Positions 33,908-42,167 of a DNA stretch of 64,000 nucleotides are shown here, piece by piece. Under the pieces are notes generated by a model. That model had not been told where the DNA came from. It was given only the letters and a program-made list of their open reading frames with translations, and did not search any database. The stretch is from Pseudomonas japonica. Lineage in GTDB: Bacteria > Pseudomonadota > Gammaproteobacteria > Pseudomonadales > Pseudomonadaceae. The DNA lies in assembly GCF_013522925.1 (NCBI RefSeq), contig NZ_JAAMQU010000012.1, positions 124,001 to 188,000 of the forward strand, in the 5' to 3' direction. Position numbers and translations under genes: made by a program. The number at the start of each line of letters is the position of its first letter. Positions within the stretch are counted from its first letter, which is position 1.

Positions 33908-35038
33908 ATGGACAACAGCTGGGATATTTTCTGCAAGGTGGTGGACAACTTCGGTGACGCCGGAGTGACCTGGCGCCTGGCCCGCCAGTTGGCGGGCGAG
34001 CACGGCCTGAAGGTTCGCCTGTGGATCGACGACCTCGGCGCGTTCGCTCGGCTGTGCCCGGGCGCCGATCCCCATGCCCAGGCCCAGCAGGTGCAAGGCG
34101 TGGAAGTGTGTGCATGGCGCGATCCGTGGCCGGGCGCCCCTGCCGCGCAGGTGGTGATAGAAGCATTCGGCTGCAAACTGCCGGCGGAGTACGAAGCCGC
34201 TCTGGCGGCCCGGCCCGGCCCTACCTTATGGGTCAATCTCGATTACCTGAGCGCCGAGCCGTGGGTGGGTGGGTGCCACGGCCTGCCCTCGATGAAATCC
34301 GGCGGGTTGAGAAAGTTCTTCTTCTTCCCAGGGTTTCGCCAGGACACCGGCGGCTTGCTGCGCGAGGCGGACCTGCTCGCGCGCCGGGCGGTGTTCGAGC
34401 ATGACGTGGGTATACGGGCCGAGTTCCTGCGCAGCCTTGGCGTAACCCCAGCGCCTGGCGCTCGGCTTATCTCGCTGTTCGCCTACGAGAACGACGGCCT
34501 GCCGGGCTGGTTGACGCAACTGTCGAAGGCCGCCCAGCCCATCCATCTGTTAGTGCCGGAGGGGCGAGTGCTGGCCAGCCTGGAGCCCTGGGCAGGGGAG
34601 CGGCTGCAACCGGGCCAGTGCTGCGTGCGCGGTGCGCTCACGGTCCAGGTGTTGCCGTTCGTTTCTCAGCGCGATTACGACCACGTGTTATGGGCATGCG
34701 ACTTCAATGCCGTGCGCGGGGAGGACTCTTTCGTACGGGCCCAGTGGGCAGCGCGGCCGATGCTCTGGCACATCTACCGGCAGGATGAATACGCACACTG
34801 GGAAAAGCTCGAGGCCTTCCTCGACCTTTACACCGAGGCACTGCCCGCTGCTGCCGCCGAAGCGTTGTCCGGGCTGTGGCGCGCCTGGAACATGGACGGG
34901 GACATGGCCACCGCCTGGGTGAACTTCGAGGCCCACCGTGACGTGCTGCAAGCCCACGCCCGGGCATGGTGCGAGCAAATGGCCGCTCGCCCGGACCTTG
35001 CCACGGCGCTGGTGCAGTTTTGCCGAAATTCGCTATGA
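33908..35038 (+). CDS. earP: EF-P arginine rhamnosyltransferase EarP
   Basis: A 376-residue GT-B glycosyltransferase that puts rhamnose from dTDP-rhamnose on Arg32 of EF-P, needed for EF-P to relieve stalling at polyproline. The N-terminal segment IFCKVVDNFGDAGVTWRLARQL holds the catalytic aspartates seen in the family. The gene sits 41 bp before efp, as in P. aeruginosa and P. putida. The ATG at 33908 lies just after a GCAGGAG-like site. Confidence 0.93.
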   Translation: MDNSWDIFCKVVDNFGDAGVTWRLARQLAGEHGLKVRLWIDDLGAFARLCPGADPHAQAQQVQGVEVCAWRDPWPGAPAAQVVIEAFGCKLPAEYEAALAARPGPTLWVNLDYLSAEPWVGGCHGLPSMKSGGLRKFFFFPGFRQDTGGLLREADLLARRAVFEHDVGIRAEFLRSLGVTPAPGARLISLFAYENDGLPGWLTQLSKAAQPIHLLVPEGRVLASLEPWAGERLQPGQCCVRGALTVQVLPFVSQRDYDHVLWACDFNAVRGEDSFVRAQWAARPMLWHIYRQDEYAHWEKLEAFLDLYTEALPAAAAEALSGLWRAWNMDGDMATAWVNFEAHRDVLQAHARAWCEQMAARPDLATALVQFCRNSL

Positions 35039-35079
35039 TACGCGGCTAGACCGTCACCACCCCTATTCGGAATTGCGTA

Positions 35080-35649
35080 ATGAAAACTGGTAAAGAGCTC
35101 AAACCCGGTACCGTCCTGCGGATCGACAACGATCCTTGGCTGGTGCAGAAGGCCGAATTCACCAAGTCCGGCCGTAACAGCGCGATCATGAAGACCAAGC
35201 TGAAAAACCTGCTGACCGGCTACAAGACCGAAACCGTGTACTCGGCTGACGACAAGCTGGACGACGTGATCCTGGATCGCAAGGAAGCCACCCTGTCCTT
35301 CATCAGTGGTGACAGCTACACCTTCATGGACACCACCGACTACACCATGTACGAGCTGAACGCCGAAGATATCGAGGCCGTTCTGCCGTTCATCGAAGAA
35401 GGCATGACCGACGTCTGCGAAGCCGTGTTCTTCGAAGGCCGCCTGGTATCCGTAGAGCTGCCGACCACCATCGTGCGTCAGGTCGACTACACCGAAGGTT
35501 CCGCCCGTGGCGATACGTCCGGCAAGGTCATGAAGCCTGCCAAGCTGAAAAACGGTACCGAACTGTCGGTAGCCGACTTCATCGAAATCGGCGACATGAT
35601 CGAGATCGATACGCGCGAAGGCGGTTCCTACAAGGGCCGCGCGAAGTAA
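35080..35649 (+). CDS. efp: Translation elongation factor P
   Basis: A 189-residue three-domain EF-P. The modified arginine is in FTKSGRNSAI (position 32), the bacterial type that EarP rhamnosylates rather than the lysine type. Domains II and III follow, ending in GDMIEIDTREGGSYKGRAK. It is transcribed after earP and followed by a strong terminator. Confidence 0.96.
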   Translation: MKTGKELKPGTVLRIDNDPWLVQKAEFTKSGRNSAIMKTKLKNLLTGYKTETVYSADDKLDDVILDRKEATLSFISGDSYTFMDTTDYTMYELNAEDIEAVLPFIEEGMTDVCEAVFFEGRLVSVELPTTIVRQVDYTEGSARGDTSGKVMKPAKLKNGTELSVADFIEIGDMIEIDTREGGSYKGRAK

Positions 35650-35663
35650 GCTTCGCTGCGATG

Positions 35664-35691
35664 AAAAACCCGGCCAGGCGCCGGGTTTTTT
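35664..35691 (+). terminator. Intrinsic terminator of efp
   Basis: A stem of AAACCCGGC with CGCCGGGTTT and loop CAGG, followed by a T run, 15 bp after the efp stop. Confidence 0.88.
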
Positions 35692-35719
35692 GTGCCTGCG
35701 CGATGCGCCCGGGTGGGGC

Positions 35720-36190
35720 TCAGACGTTATCCTGAAGCCGGCCGCGCAGTTCCAGCAGGCGGTCCTGCAGTTTGCGCAAATCAGGTGGGTCCATGGCCAC
35801 CGCGCCGAAGACACAGGCCGGTATCTCCAGCGCATCGTCACGCAGGTTCCGGCCAGCGTCGGTCAGGTTCACGATCACCACGCGCTCGTCTTCCTTGCTG
35901 CGGGTTCGGCTGAGCAGGCCAAGGCTTTCCAGCCGTTTGAGCAGGGGCGTAAGGGAGCCGGGGTCGGTGAGCAGGCGCGTACTGATCTCGCCCACGGTCA
36001 TGCCGTCGCGCTCCCACAGCACCAGCATGGCCAGGTATTGAGGGTAGGTAAGCCCCAGCTTGCTGAGCAGGGGTTTGTAGACCTTGGTCATCAGCAGTGA
36101 GGTTGAATAAAGGGCAAAGCAAAGCTGGTTATCCAGCAGCAAGTGATCGCCGGAGTCGGCCGCCTGTTTTGTTGAATGTTCGGCTTTCAT
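35720..36190 (-). CDS. ohrR: OhrR-type MarR regulator (redox-sensing)
   Basis: A 156-residue MarR protein. The N-terminal DNQLCFALYSTS contains the reactive cysteine of OhrR-type peroxide sensors, and LERDGMTVGEISTRLLTDPGSLTPLLKRLE is the winged helix-turn-helix region. In P. aeruginosa and P. putida the order is earP-efp-ohr-ohrR. Here ohr is absent from between efp and this gene: only 70 bp separate the stops. It may regulate an ohr elsewhere; the closely related OspR of P. aeruginosa is an alternative reading. Confidence 0.8.
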   Translation of the reverse strand: MKAEHSTKQAADSGDHLLLDNQLCFALYSTSLLMTKVYKPLLSKLGLTYPQYLAMLVLWERDGMTVGEISTRLLTDPGSLTPLLKRLESLGLLSRTRSKEDERVVIVNLTDAGRNLRDDALEIPACVFGAVAMDPPDLRKLQDRLLELRGRLQDNV

Positions 36191-36370
36191 GCTGATCCTT
36201 GATGTCGAATGACGATAAAAGTGGTGCGCTGGTATTTAGTGTGCCATTCAATCCATGTCGGCTCTATCGGTACTGCGTGAGCAGCCTGAAATTTCGAACC
36301 GTGAACGCATTCAGAAGTTCGTTAAATGTTCATTTCCCGTACGATGGCGCGTTTTTTACGGAGGCTCGGC

Positions 36371-37120
36371 ATGTTGGACTGGGTAGGCTATGTAGCCTTT
36401 GGCGCGGCATTGGGAACGCTTGGCGGCTTGTTCGGCATCGGCGGGGGGCTGATCGCGATTCCGGCGCTGGGGCTGCTGTTCGGGCTGGACCAGCAACTGG
36501 CGCAGGGCACCGCGCTGGTGATGGTGGTACCCAATGTGCTGCTGGCGCTGTGGCGCTATCACCAACGCAATCGAATCGACCACCGACACGCCGTGGCCTT
36601 GGGTATCGCCGGGCTGGTGTGCGCCTGGCTGGGGTCGCTGTGGGCGGTAAGGCTGGATGGCGCCGTGATGCGCAAAGGCTTCATTGGTTTTCTGCTGTTT
36701 CTGGTGCTCACGAATCTGGTGCGTATGTTCGGGCACCAGACGCCGCCCAGCCAGGCGCTCAAACATGGCTGGCCATGGCTGGCAGCGCTCGGTGGGCTGG
36801 CGGGGTTGGCAGGCGGGCTGTTCGGGGTGGGCGGGGCGGTGGTCGCCACCCCGGTGCTTACGGCGGTGTTCGGTGCCTCCCAGGTAGTGGCCCAAGGGCT
36901 ATCGCTGGCCCTCGCCGCGCCCAGTACCGGCATTACCCTGGTGACCTATGCGTTGCACGGCCATGTGAACTGGCCCATGGGCCTGGCGATGGCGGTAGGC
37001 GGATTGTTGAGCATCAGCTGGGGTGTGAAACTGGCCTATGCCTTGCCCGAGCGTGTGTTGCGCGCGGCCTTCTGCGGGTTCTTGCTGTTGTGTGCGTTGA
37101 TGCTGGCAATGAAGGTGTGA
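36371..37120 (+). CDS. TSUP (TauE/SafE) family membrane permease
   Basis: A 249-residue integral membrane protein with eight or so hydrophobic segments in two repeats. Each begins with the TSUP motif (GGLFGIGGGLIAIPAL near 20-36 and GGLFGVGGAVVATPVL near 151-166). TSUP proteins export sulfite, sulfoacetate or related organosulfur anions; the substrate here is unknown. The start at 36371 has GGAGG six bases upstream, preferred over two earlier ATGs. Its stop touches that of the convergent LysR gene. Confidence 0.85.
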   Translation: MLDWVGYVAFGAALGTLGGLFGIGGGLIAIPALGLLFGLDQQLAQGTALVMVVPNVLLALWRYHQRNRIDHRHAVALGIAGLVCAWLGSLWAVRLDGAVMRKGFIGFLLFLVLTNLVRMFGHQTPPSQALKHGWPWLAALGGLAGLAGGLFGVGGAVVATPVLTAVFGASQVVAQGLSLALAAPSTGITLVTYALHGHVNWPMGLAMAVGGLLSISWGVKLAYALPERVLRAAFCGFLLLCALMLAMKV

Positions 37121-37975
37121 TCACAGGCGAAAGCCCTCGGCGATGAACTCGGCCAGGGATTCGGTCACCGTCGATTGGGTGCTCGCATTGCGCAGCAGCA
37201 TCACATTCGCCAGCGGCAGCTCGGGCAGCTGCTCGGCCGGGCCGAGGATGCGCATGTCCGCCGGGATCAGGCTGCGCAACTGTGCCGTGACCGCCAGGCC
37301 TGCGGTGACCACGGCCATGATTGCCGCCAGGCTCGGGCTGGTGTAGGCAATGCGATAAGCCTTGCCGCGCGTATCCAGCGCATTGCAGGCCCAGGCCCGG
37401 CAGAAACAGTCGGTGTTGAACATGGCCAGTGGGATCGGGTCTCGCTCGTGGGGTGAGAAACCGCTCGCCTCGGCCCACACGAAGCGTTCCTGGCGCAACA
37501 GCTGGCCGATCTCGTGGCCCGGTTCGCGGGTCACGATGGTGAGGTCCAGGTCCTGGCGGTTCATCAGCGCCTTGGAGCTTTCGCAATGCACTTCCACTTG
37601 CACCAGCGGGTAAGCCTCGGCAAACCGCGACAGGATGCCCGGCAAGAACCGCATGGCGTAATCATCCGGCGTACCGATGCGCACCGTGCCGACCATATGC
37701 GGTGCGCGGAGCGTGTTGAACACTTCACTGTGCAGCTTGAGAATGCGCCGGGCATAGCCCAATAGCACCTGCCCTTCGGCGGTCAGGCGAACCTGCCGGC
37801 CGTCGCGCTCGAACAGCTGTCGCTGCAGCACATCCTCTTCCAGCCGCTTCATCTGCATGCTCACAGCGGATTGAGTGCGGTTGACCAGCTCACCCGCGCG
37901 GGTAAACCCCCCGTGGTCGGCAATGGCCACGAAGGTGCGCAGTACATCCGAATCAATACTGGGGTACGTGGCCAT
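37121..37975 (-). CDS. LysR-family transcriptional regulator
   Basis: A 284-residue LysR protein with the N-terminal helix-turn-helix (FVAIADHGGFTRAGELVNRTQSAVSMQMKRLEE, about 13-45) and a substrate-binding C-terminal domain. It ends immediately next to the TSUP gene stop (no bases between) and is divergent from the DUF1127 gene at 38072, the likely target given the 96-bp shared upstream region. The effector is unknown. Confidence 0.88.
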   Translation of the reverse strand: MATYPSIDSDVLRTFVAIADHGGFTRAGELVNRTQSAVSMQMKRLEEDVLQRQLFERDGRQVRLTAEGQVLLGYARRILKLHSEVFNTLRAPHMVGTVRIGTPDDYAMRFLPGILSRFAEAYPLVQVEVHCESSKALMNRQDLDLTIVTREPGHEIGQLLRQERFVWAEASGFSPHERDPIPLAMFNTDCFCRAWACNALDTRGKAYRIAYTSPSLAAIMAVVTAGLAVTAQLRSLIPADMRILGPAEQLPELPLANVMLLRNASTQSTVTESLAEFIAEGFRL

Positions 37976-38071
37976 TCATCAAACCCTGAGATGGGAGGGA
38001 TAAGAAACATTCGTTGGATTGATCTTATCGCTAGGCAGACACTTTGCCCATCACTCACGGAGGGCGACAAG

Positions 38072-38305
38072 ATGAAAGGTCAAAAAGGTTTTGTACGGGC
38101 TCACCCGTCTCCGTTTCATTTCGTGCTGGGTACGGCTTGGCTCAAAGGTGTTTTCGGTCGTCTTGGTCGTTGGCATGAACTGGCGCAGCAGCGGCGGCAG
38201 TTGGCGTCGTTGAGCGACAACGCGCTGCATGACCTGGGGCTGAGCCGCGCCGATATCGTGTCCGAAGCCGACCGGCCGTTCTGGGATGACCCGCTCAAGC
38301 ATTGA
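38072..38305 (+). CDS. DUF1127 small arginine-rich protein
   Basis: A 77-residue protein ending in the DUF1127 pattern RRQLASLSDNALHDLGLSRADI. Such proteins are linked to stress, phosphate and carbon control in several proteobacteria. The ATG has GGAGG at eight bases. Divergence from the LysR gene suggests regulation by it. It has no membrane segment. Confidence 0.85.
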   Translation: MKGQKGFVRAHPSPFHFVLGTAWLKGVFGRLGRWHELAQQRRQLASLSDNALHDLGLSRADIVSEADRPFWDDPLKH

Positions 38306-38404
38306 GCCCGGGTTGGCGCAGCTTGCGAACATTCCCCGGCTACGCCGGGTCCCACACGGTGGTCTGAGCTGCTGAGGGGTTCCTGGGCTAAGGTATGAGT
38401 TTGC

Positions 38405-39646
38405 ATGTTCGGATTGCCTATGCCCCCGCGTGAATCATTCAGCCAGCCAGAAGCCCGTCGGCTGGCACTTCATGCCCAAGGTTTCGGTGCACGTCAGGGC
38501 CGACATGAACCCCGCCACCTGCTGGCAATGGCTGAGCGCCTGGGTGCCTTGCAGCTTGATTCGGTCAATGCACTGGCGCGCTCACACTACCTGCCGCTGT
38601 ATTCACGCCTGGGCGGATATTCGCGCGAGACCTTGGATCGCCTTGCCTGGGGCAAGGGCAGGCACCGGCAGCTGTTCGAGTATTGGGGGCATGAAGCTTC
38701 GCTGTTGCCGCTGGGCCTGGAACCCCTTCTGCGCTGGCGCATGGCACGTGCTCGCCGTGGCGAGGGCATTTACCGGGAGCTGGCGCGGTTTGGCGCCGAA
38801 CAGCCCCGGCGGGTGGCCGAAGTACTGGACCACGTTCGGCGCAACGGCGCGCTGGGCGCAGGCAGCCTGTCCACGCGCAAGGAGCGGGCGGGGCCTTGGT
38901 GGGACTGGAGCGAAGAGAAAATGGCCCTGGAATGGCTGTTTGCGGCAGGTGAAGTAACGGTCGCATCGCGCCGGGGGTTCGAGCGGCTGTACGATTTGCC
39001 GGAGCGTGTATTCCCAGCCGCGCTGCTGGCCCAACCCACGCCCGATGAAGCCGATGCCCAGCGCGCGCTGCTGTTGCATGCCGCACGGGCGCTCGGTGTT
39101 GCTACCGAGCGGGACCTTCGCGCCTATTTCAGGCTCGGCCCCGACGATGCTCGGGCCCGGCTGCTGGAGCTGGAGGAAGAGGGCGGCCTGTTACGTTGCG
39201 AAGTGGAAGGCTGGGCGCAGCCGGCCTGGTGCCTGCCGGTTTCGCGAATACCTCGCAAGGTGGATGTCAGCGCGCTGTTATCCCCGTTCGATTCGCTGAT
39301 ATGGGAGCGCGACCGCGCCGAGCGGCTGTTTGCCTTTCGCTACCGGCTGGAGTTCTACACGCCGCCGGCCCGCCGGGTATACGGCTACTACGTGATGCCG
39401 TTTTTACACCGGGAAGCCCTGGTGGCGCGGGTGGACATTCGCGCCGACCGTGCCAATGGATGCTTGCGGGTACACGCCTTGCACCAGGAAGGCCCGGCGC
39501 TGGGCGATGATGCCATGCAGGCGCTGGCGGCTGCCTTGAAAGCCCTGGCCGCCTGGCTGGGCCTGGCGGCGCTGGATATCCAATGCCCACGCCCCGAAGG
39601 GCTGGCGCTGCTGGCTGCGCTTGAACTCAGCGACGAACCCCTTTGA
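38405..39646 (+). CDS. YcaQ-like winged-helix DNA glycosylase (interstrand crosslink type)
   Basis: A 413-residue HTH_42 family protein. Close to the N-terminus lies QLDSVNALARSHYLPLYSRLG, matching the QxD active-site region of YcaQ, which unhooks DNA interstrand crosslinks. The rest consists of winged-helix units and a C-terminal KALAAWLGL helix. The product is about the usual length. Its last 20 bases overlap the end of the convergent DAHP synthase gene. Confidence 0.85.
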   Translation: MFGLPMPPRESFSQPEARRLALHAQGFGARQGRHEPRHLLAMAERLGALQLDSVNALARSHYLPLYSRLGGYSRETLDRLAWGKGRHRQLFEYWGHEASLLPLGLEPLLRWRMARARRGEGIYRELARFGAEQPRRVAEVLDHVRRNGALGAGSLSTRKERAGPWWDWSEEKMALEWLFAAGEVTVASRRGFERLYDLPERVFPAALLAQPTPDEADAQRALLLHAARALGVATERDLRAYFRLGPDDARARLLELEEEGGLLRCEVEGWAQPAWCLPVSRIPRKVDVSALLSPFDSLIWERDRAERLFAFRYRLEFYTPPARRVYGYYVMPFLHREALVARVDIRADRANGCLRVHALHQEGPALGDDAMQALAAALKALAAWLGLAALDIQCPRPEGLALLAALELSDEPL

Positions 39647-40973
39647 GCGTTTCGGCGATCATGAAGGCCAGTTCCAGCGACTGGTCGGCGTTCAAGCGGG
39701 GGTCGCAATGGGTGTGATAGCGATCGGACAGAGCGTCTTCGGTGATCGGCCGTGACCCGCCAATGCATTCGGTGACGTTCTGCCCGGTCATCTCGATATG
39801 GATACCGCCCGCGTAAGTACCTTCGGCCTGGTGCACTTGGAAGAAATCCTTCACCTCGCCGAGGATTTGCGCGAAATCCCGGGTCTTGTAACCTGTGCTC
39901 GCCTTGATGGTGTTGCCGTGCATCGGGTCGCTGCTCCACAGCACCTGCCGCCCCTCGCGCTGCACAGCCCGTAGCAGGCGAGGCAAGTGATCGCCCACCT
40001 TGCCGGCGCCCATGCGCACGATCAGGTTCAAGCGGCCGGGGTCGTTGTCCGGGTTTAGCACGTCGATCAGGCGTACCAGTTCGTCCGGGTCCATGGTGGG
40101 GCCGACTTTCACTCCGATGGGGTTGTTCACGCCCCGCAGGAATTCAACATGGGCGCCGTCCAGCTGGCGGGTGCGGTCGCCGATCCACAGCATGTGGGCC
40201 GAGCAGTCGTACCAATCGTTGGTGAGGCTGTCGCGGCGCACGAAGGCTTGCTCGTAGTTGAGCAGCAGCGCTTCGTGGGCGGTGAAGAAGCTGGTTTCCC
40301 GCAACTGAGGCAACTCGTGCAGGCCGCAGGCGCGCATGAACCCCAGGGTTTCGTCGATGCGGTCCGCCAGGCGGTGGTATTTGTCTGCCAGCGCGGAGTT
40401 GGCGATGAAATCCAGGTTCCACTTGTGCACCTGATGCAGGTCGGCAAAGCCACCCTGGGCGAAGGCCCGCAGCAGGTTAAGGCTGGCGGTGGACTGGTGG
40501 TACGCCTGCATCAGCCGCTCAGGGTCCGGGGTGCGGCTCTGCTCATCGAAGCCGATGCCGTTGACGATGTCCCCGCGGTACGCCGGTAGCGTCACCAGCC
40601 CCTGGGTTTCGTCGTTGCCCGAGCGAGGCTTGGCAAACTGCCCGGCCATGCGCCCCACCTTCACCACTGGGCAGCCAGCGGCGAAGGTCATCACGATCGC
40701 CATTTGCAGCAATACCTTGAAGGTGTCGCGGATCTTGGCGGCGGAAAATTCCGCGAAGCTCTCGGCGCAATCGCCGCCTTGCAGCAGGAACGCGCGGCCC
40801 TGGGTGACTTCAGCGAACTGTCGGCGCAATTCACGCGCCTCGCCAGCGAACACCAGTGGCGGGAAGCCAGCGAGGGTACGTTCCACCTTGGCCAGGTGAT
40901 CGGCGTCAGGGTAACTGGGCTGCTGCTTGATCGGCAGTGAGCGCCAGCTGTCTGGGCTCCAGGGGGCGGACAT
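39627..40973 (-). CDS. 3-deoxy-7-phosphoheptulonate synthase, class II
   Basis: A 448-residue plant-type (AroA-II) DAHP synthase catalysing the first shikimate step, PEP plus erythrose-4-phosphate. Visible features: QGGDCAESFAEF (metal-binding cysteine), MAGQFAKPRS, the HxT region GGIHIEMTGQNVTEC and YHTHCDPRLN. Pseudomonas also carry class I enzymes and, in some strains, phenazine-linked PhzC, which is of this class; no phz genes are nearby, so this is the housekeeping paralogue. The start at 40973 gives the usual MSAPWSPDSWR. The frame runs on upstream in antisense of the next gene and is not used. Confidence 0.92.
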   Translation of the reverse strand: MSAPWSPDSWRSLPIKQQPSYPDADHLAKVERTLAGFPPLVFAGEARELRRQFAEVTQGRAFLLQGGDCAESFAEFSAAKIRDTFKVLLQMAIVMTFAAGCPVVKVGRMAGQFAKPRSGNDETQGLVTLPAYRGDIVNGIGFDEQSRTPDPERLMQAYHQSTASLNLLRAFAQGGFADLHQVHKWNLDFIANSALADKYHRLADRIDETLGFMRACGLHELPQLRETSFFTAHEALLLNYEQAFVRRDSLTNDWYDCSAHMLWIGDRTRQLDGAHVEFLRGVNNPIGVKVGPTMDPDELVRLIDVLNPDNDPGRLNLIVRMGAGKVGDHLPRLLRAVQREGRQVLWSSDPMHGNTIKASTGYKTRDFAQILGEVKDFFQVHQAEGTYAGGIHIEMTGQNVTECIGGSRPITEDALSDRYHTHCDPRLNADQSLELAFMIAETLKGVRR

Positions 40974-41021
40974 GGTGACCTCGCGGGTTGAAGGACAGGG
41001 GGGCTGGATATTACCCCACAA

Positions 41022-41876
41022 GTGCCCGGGTTCGCTGCGCTGGCGAATTGCCCGGGACTCAGGGAGAATGGCCGGTTTCCGCCTGAAGAACGCCTCGCCG
41101 TGGACGAACCGATCCAACCCACGCCGCCTCCTTCCGAGGAGCGCCTGCTTGCCGAAGTGGAGGACGCCTTCGGCGTGGTCCGCGTGTGGGAGGTGGGTGA
41201 CTACCGCTTCCTGGAGTTCGGCGCGGCCATCGAACAAAGCTGCGTGTTCATGCCCGACCCCGCCTGGCTCGAGTATGACTACACCCGTGCCATGCTGATT
41301 GGCGCGTTGTGTCATGACGCTCCGGAAACCGCGCTGTTCCTTGGTCTCGGTGCCGGCAACCTCACGCAGGCCTGCCTGGCGCACCTGCCGCTGGAGGATG
41401 TGGAGTGCATCGAGCTGCGCCCGGATGTGCCGCGCCTTGCCATGGAGTACATGGGCCTGGCAGACGACCCGCGGCTGTACATCCGGATCGGCGATGCCCT
41501 CGAACTGCTGCCTACCGCCGAGTCGGCCGACCTTGTGTTCGTCGACCTTTATACGGATCAGGGCCCGGGCGTGGCTCATCTCGCCTGGCGGTTTCTCGAG
41601 CAATGCCAGCAACGGCTCAACCCCGGCGGCTGGCTGGTGATCAACCAGTGGGCCAGCGATGACGGCAAGCCGCTAGGCGCCGCCCTGTTGCGGGGCCTGT
41701 ACCACCGCCACTATTGGGAGCTGCCGGTAAAGGAAGGGAACGTGATCCTGCTGGTACCTGCCGACCTGGACCAGCAACTGGATTTCGACGCCCTGCACCA
41801 GCGCTGCGCAACCCTGGCGCCGCGCCTGGGTTACTCGCTTGAAAGCCTCTTGAAGGCGCTACGACCGGCCTCTTGA
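41022..41876 (+). CDS. Spermidine-synthase-like methyltransferase-fold protein
   Basis: A protein of up to 284 residues with a Rossmann-like SAM-binding segment (LFLGLGAGNLTQACLAHLP, then VECIELRPDV) and the acidic ADLVFVDLYTD, as in SpeE-like proteins lacking the polyamine catalytic set. No clear RBS marks the start: an in-frame GTG at 41100 would give a shorter, family-like N-terminus, so the first 26 codons are doubtful. The function is unknown. The gene is divergent from the DAHP synthase gene (48 bp apart). Confidence 0.72.
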   Translation: MPGFAALANCPGLRENGRFPPEERLAVDEPIQPTPPPSEERLLAEVEDAFGVVRVWEVGDYRFLEFGAAIEQSCVFMPDPAWLEYDYTRAMLIGALCHDAPETALFLGLGAGNLTQACLAHLPLEDVECIELRPDVPRLAMEYMGLADDPRLYIRIGDALELLPTAESADLVFVDLYTDQGPGVAHLAWRFLEQCQQRLNPGGWLVINQWASDDGKPLGAALLRGLYHRHYWELPVKEGNVILLVPADLDQQLDFDALHQRCATLAPRLGYSLESLLKALRPAS

Positions 41877-42167
41877 GCAAAGCCAATGGCCACAGGCGAG
41901 GCAGCGCTGTCTTGCCTGAGAAAAAACTCCCCCGCAAGGGCGCTTTTCAGGTATGATGCGCGCCGGCCTTTTAACGGGCCACGTTTAGGTAGCATTCTCC
42001 GAAGACAGCTTCGGCTGACGTCCGCGCTAGCGGGCTCTCCTGACGATTCATTCATCAATCGTTTTCGCAAATCCCCGCCGCCAAAGTTGCCAGGGTGACT
42101 CTCGAAGTCTTACGGCATGCGCAACTTTGGAGCATGGGTCTTTGCGGATGCACTTAGAGGCAGACCC
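41877..42167. promoter_or_regulatory. Leader region of the DEAD-box helicase gene
   Basis: A 291-bp gap. At 41952-41957 TATGAT, with G after a cluster of GC, looks like a -10, but no -35 is found at 16-18 bases. The remaining 210 bases before the ATG at 42168 would form a long 5' leader with small hairpins (for example CCGGCC/GGGCC near 41964-41982). Long leaders are usual for cold-induced helicase messages. Nothing else is recognised. Confidence 0.4.

Noticed and set aside
39627..40973. Phenazine operon (phzC)
   Set aside because: The synthase is of the same class as PhzC, but no other phz gene is near.
39627..41612. DAHP synthase frame of 661 codons
   Set aside because: The part beyond the ATG at 40973 is antisense of the spermidine-synthase-like gene; class II DAHP synthases are about 450 residues.
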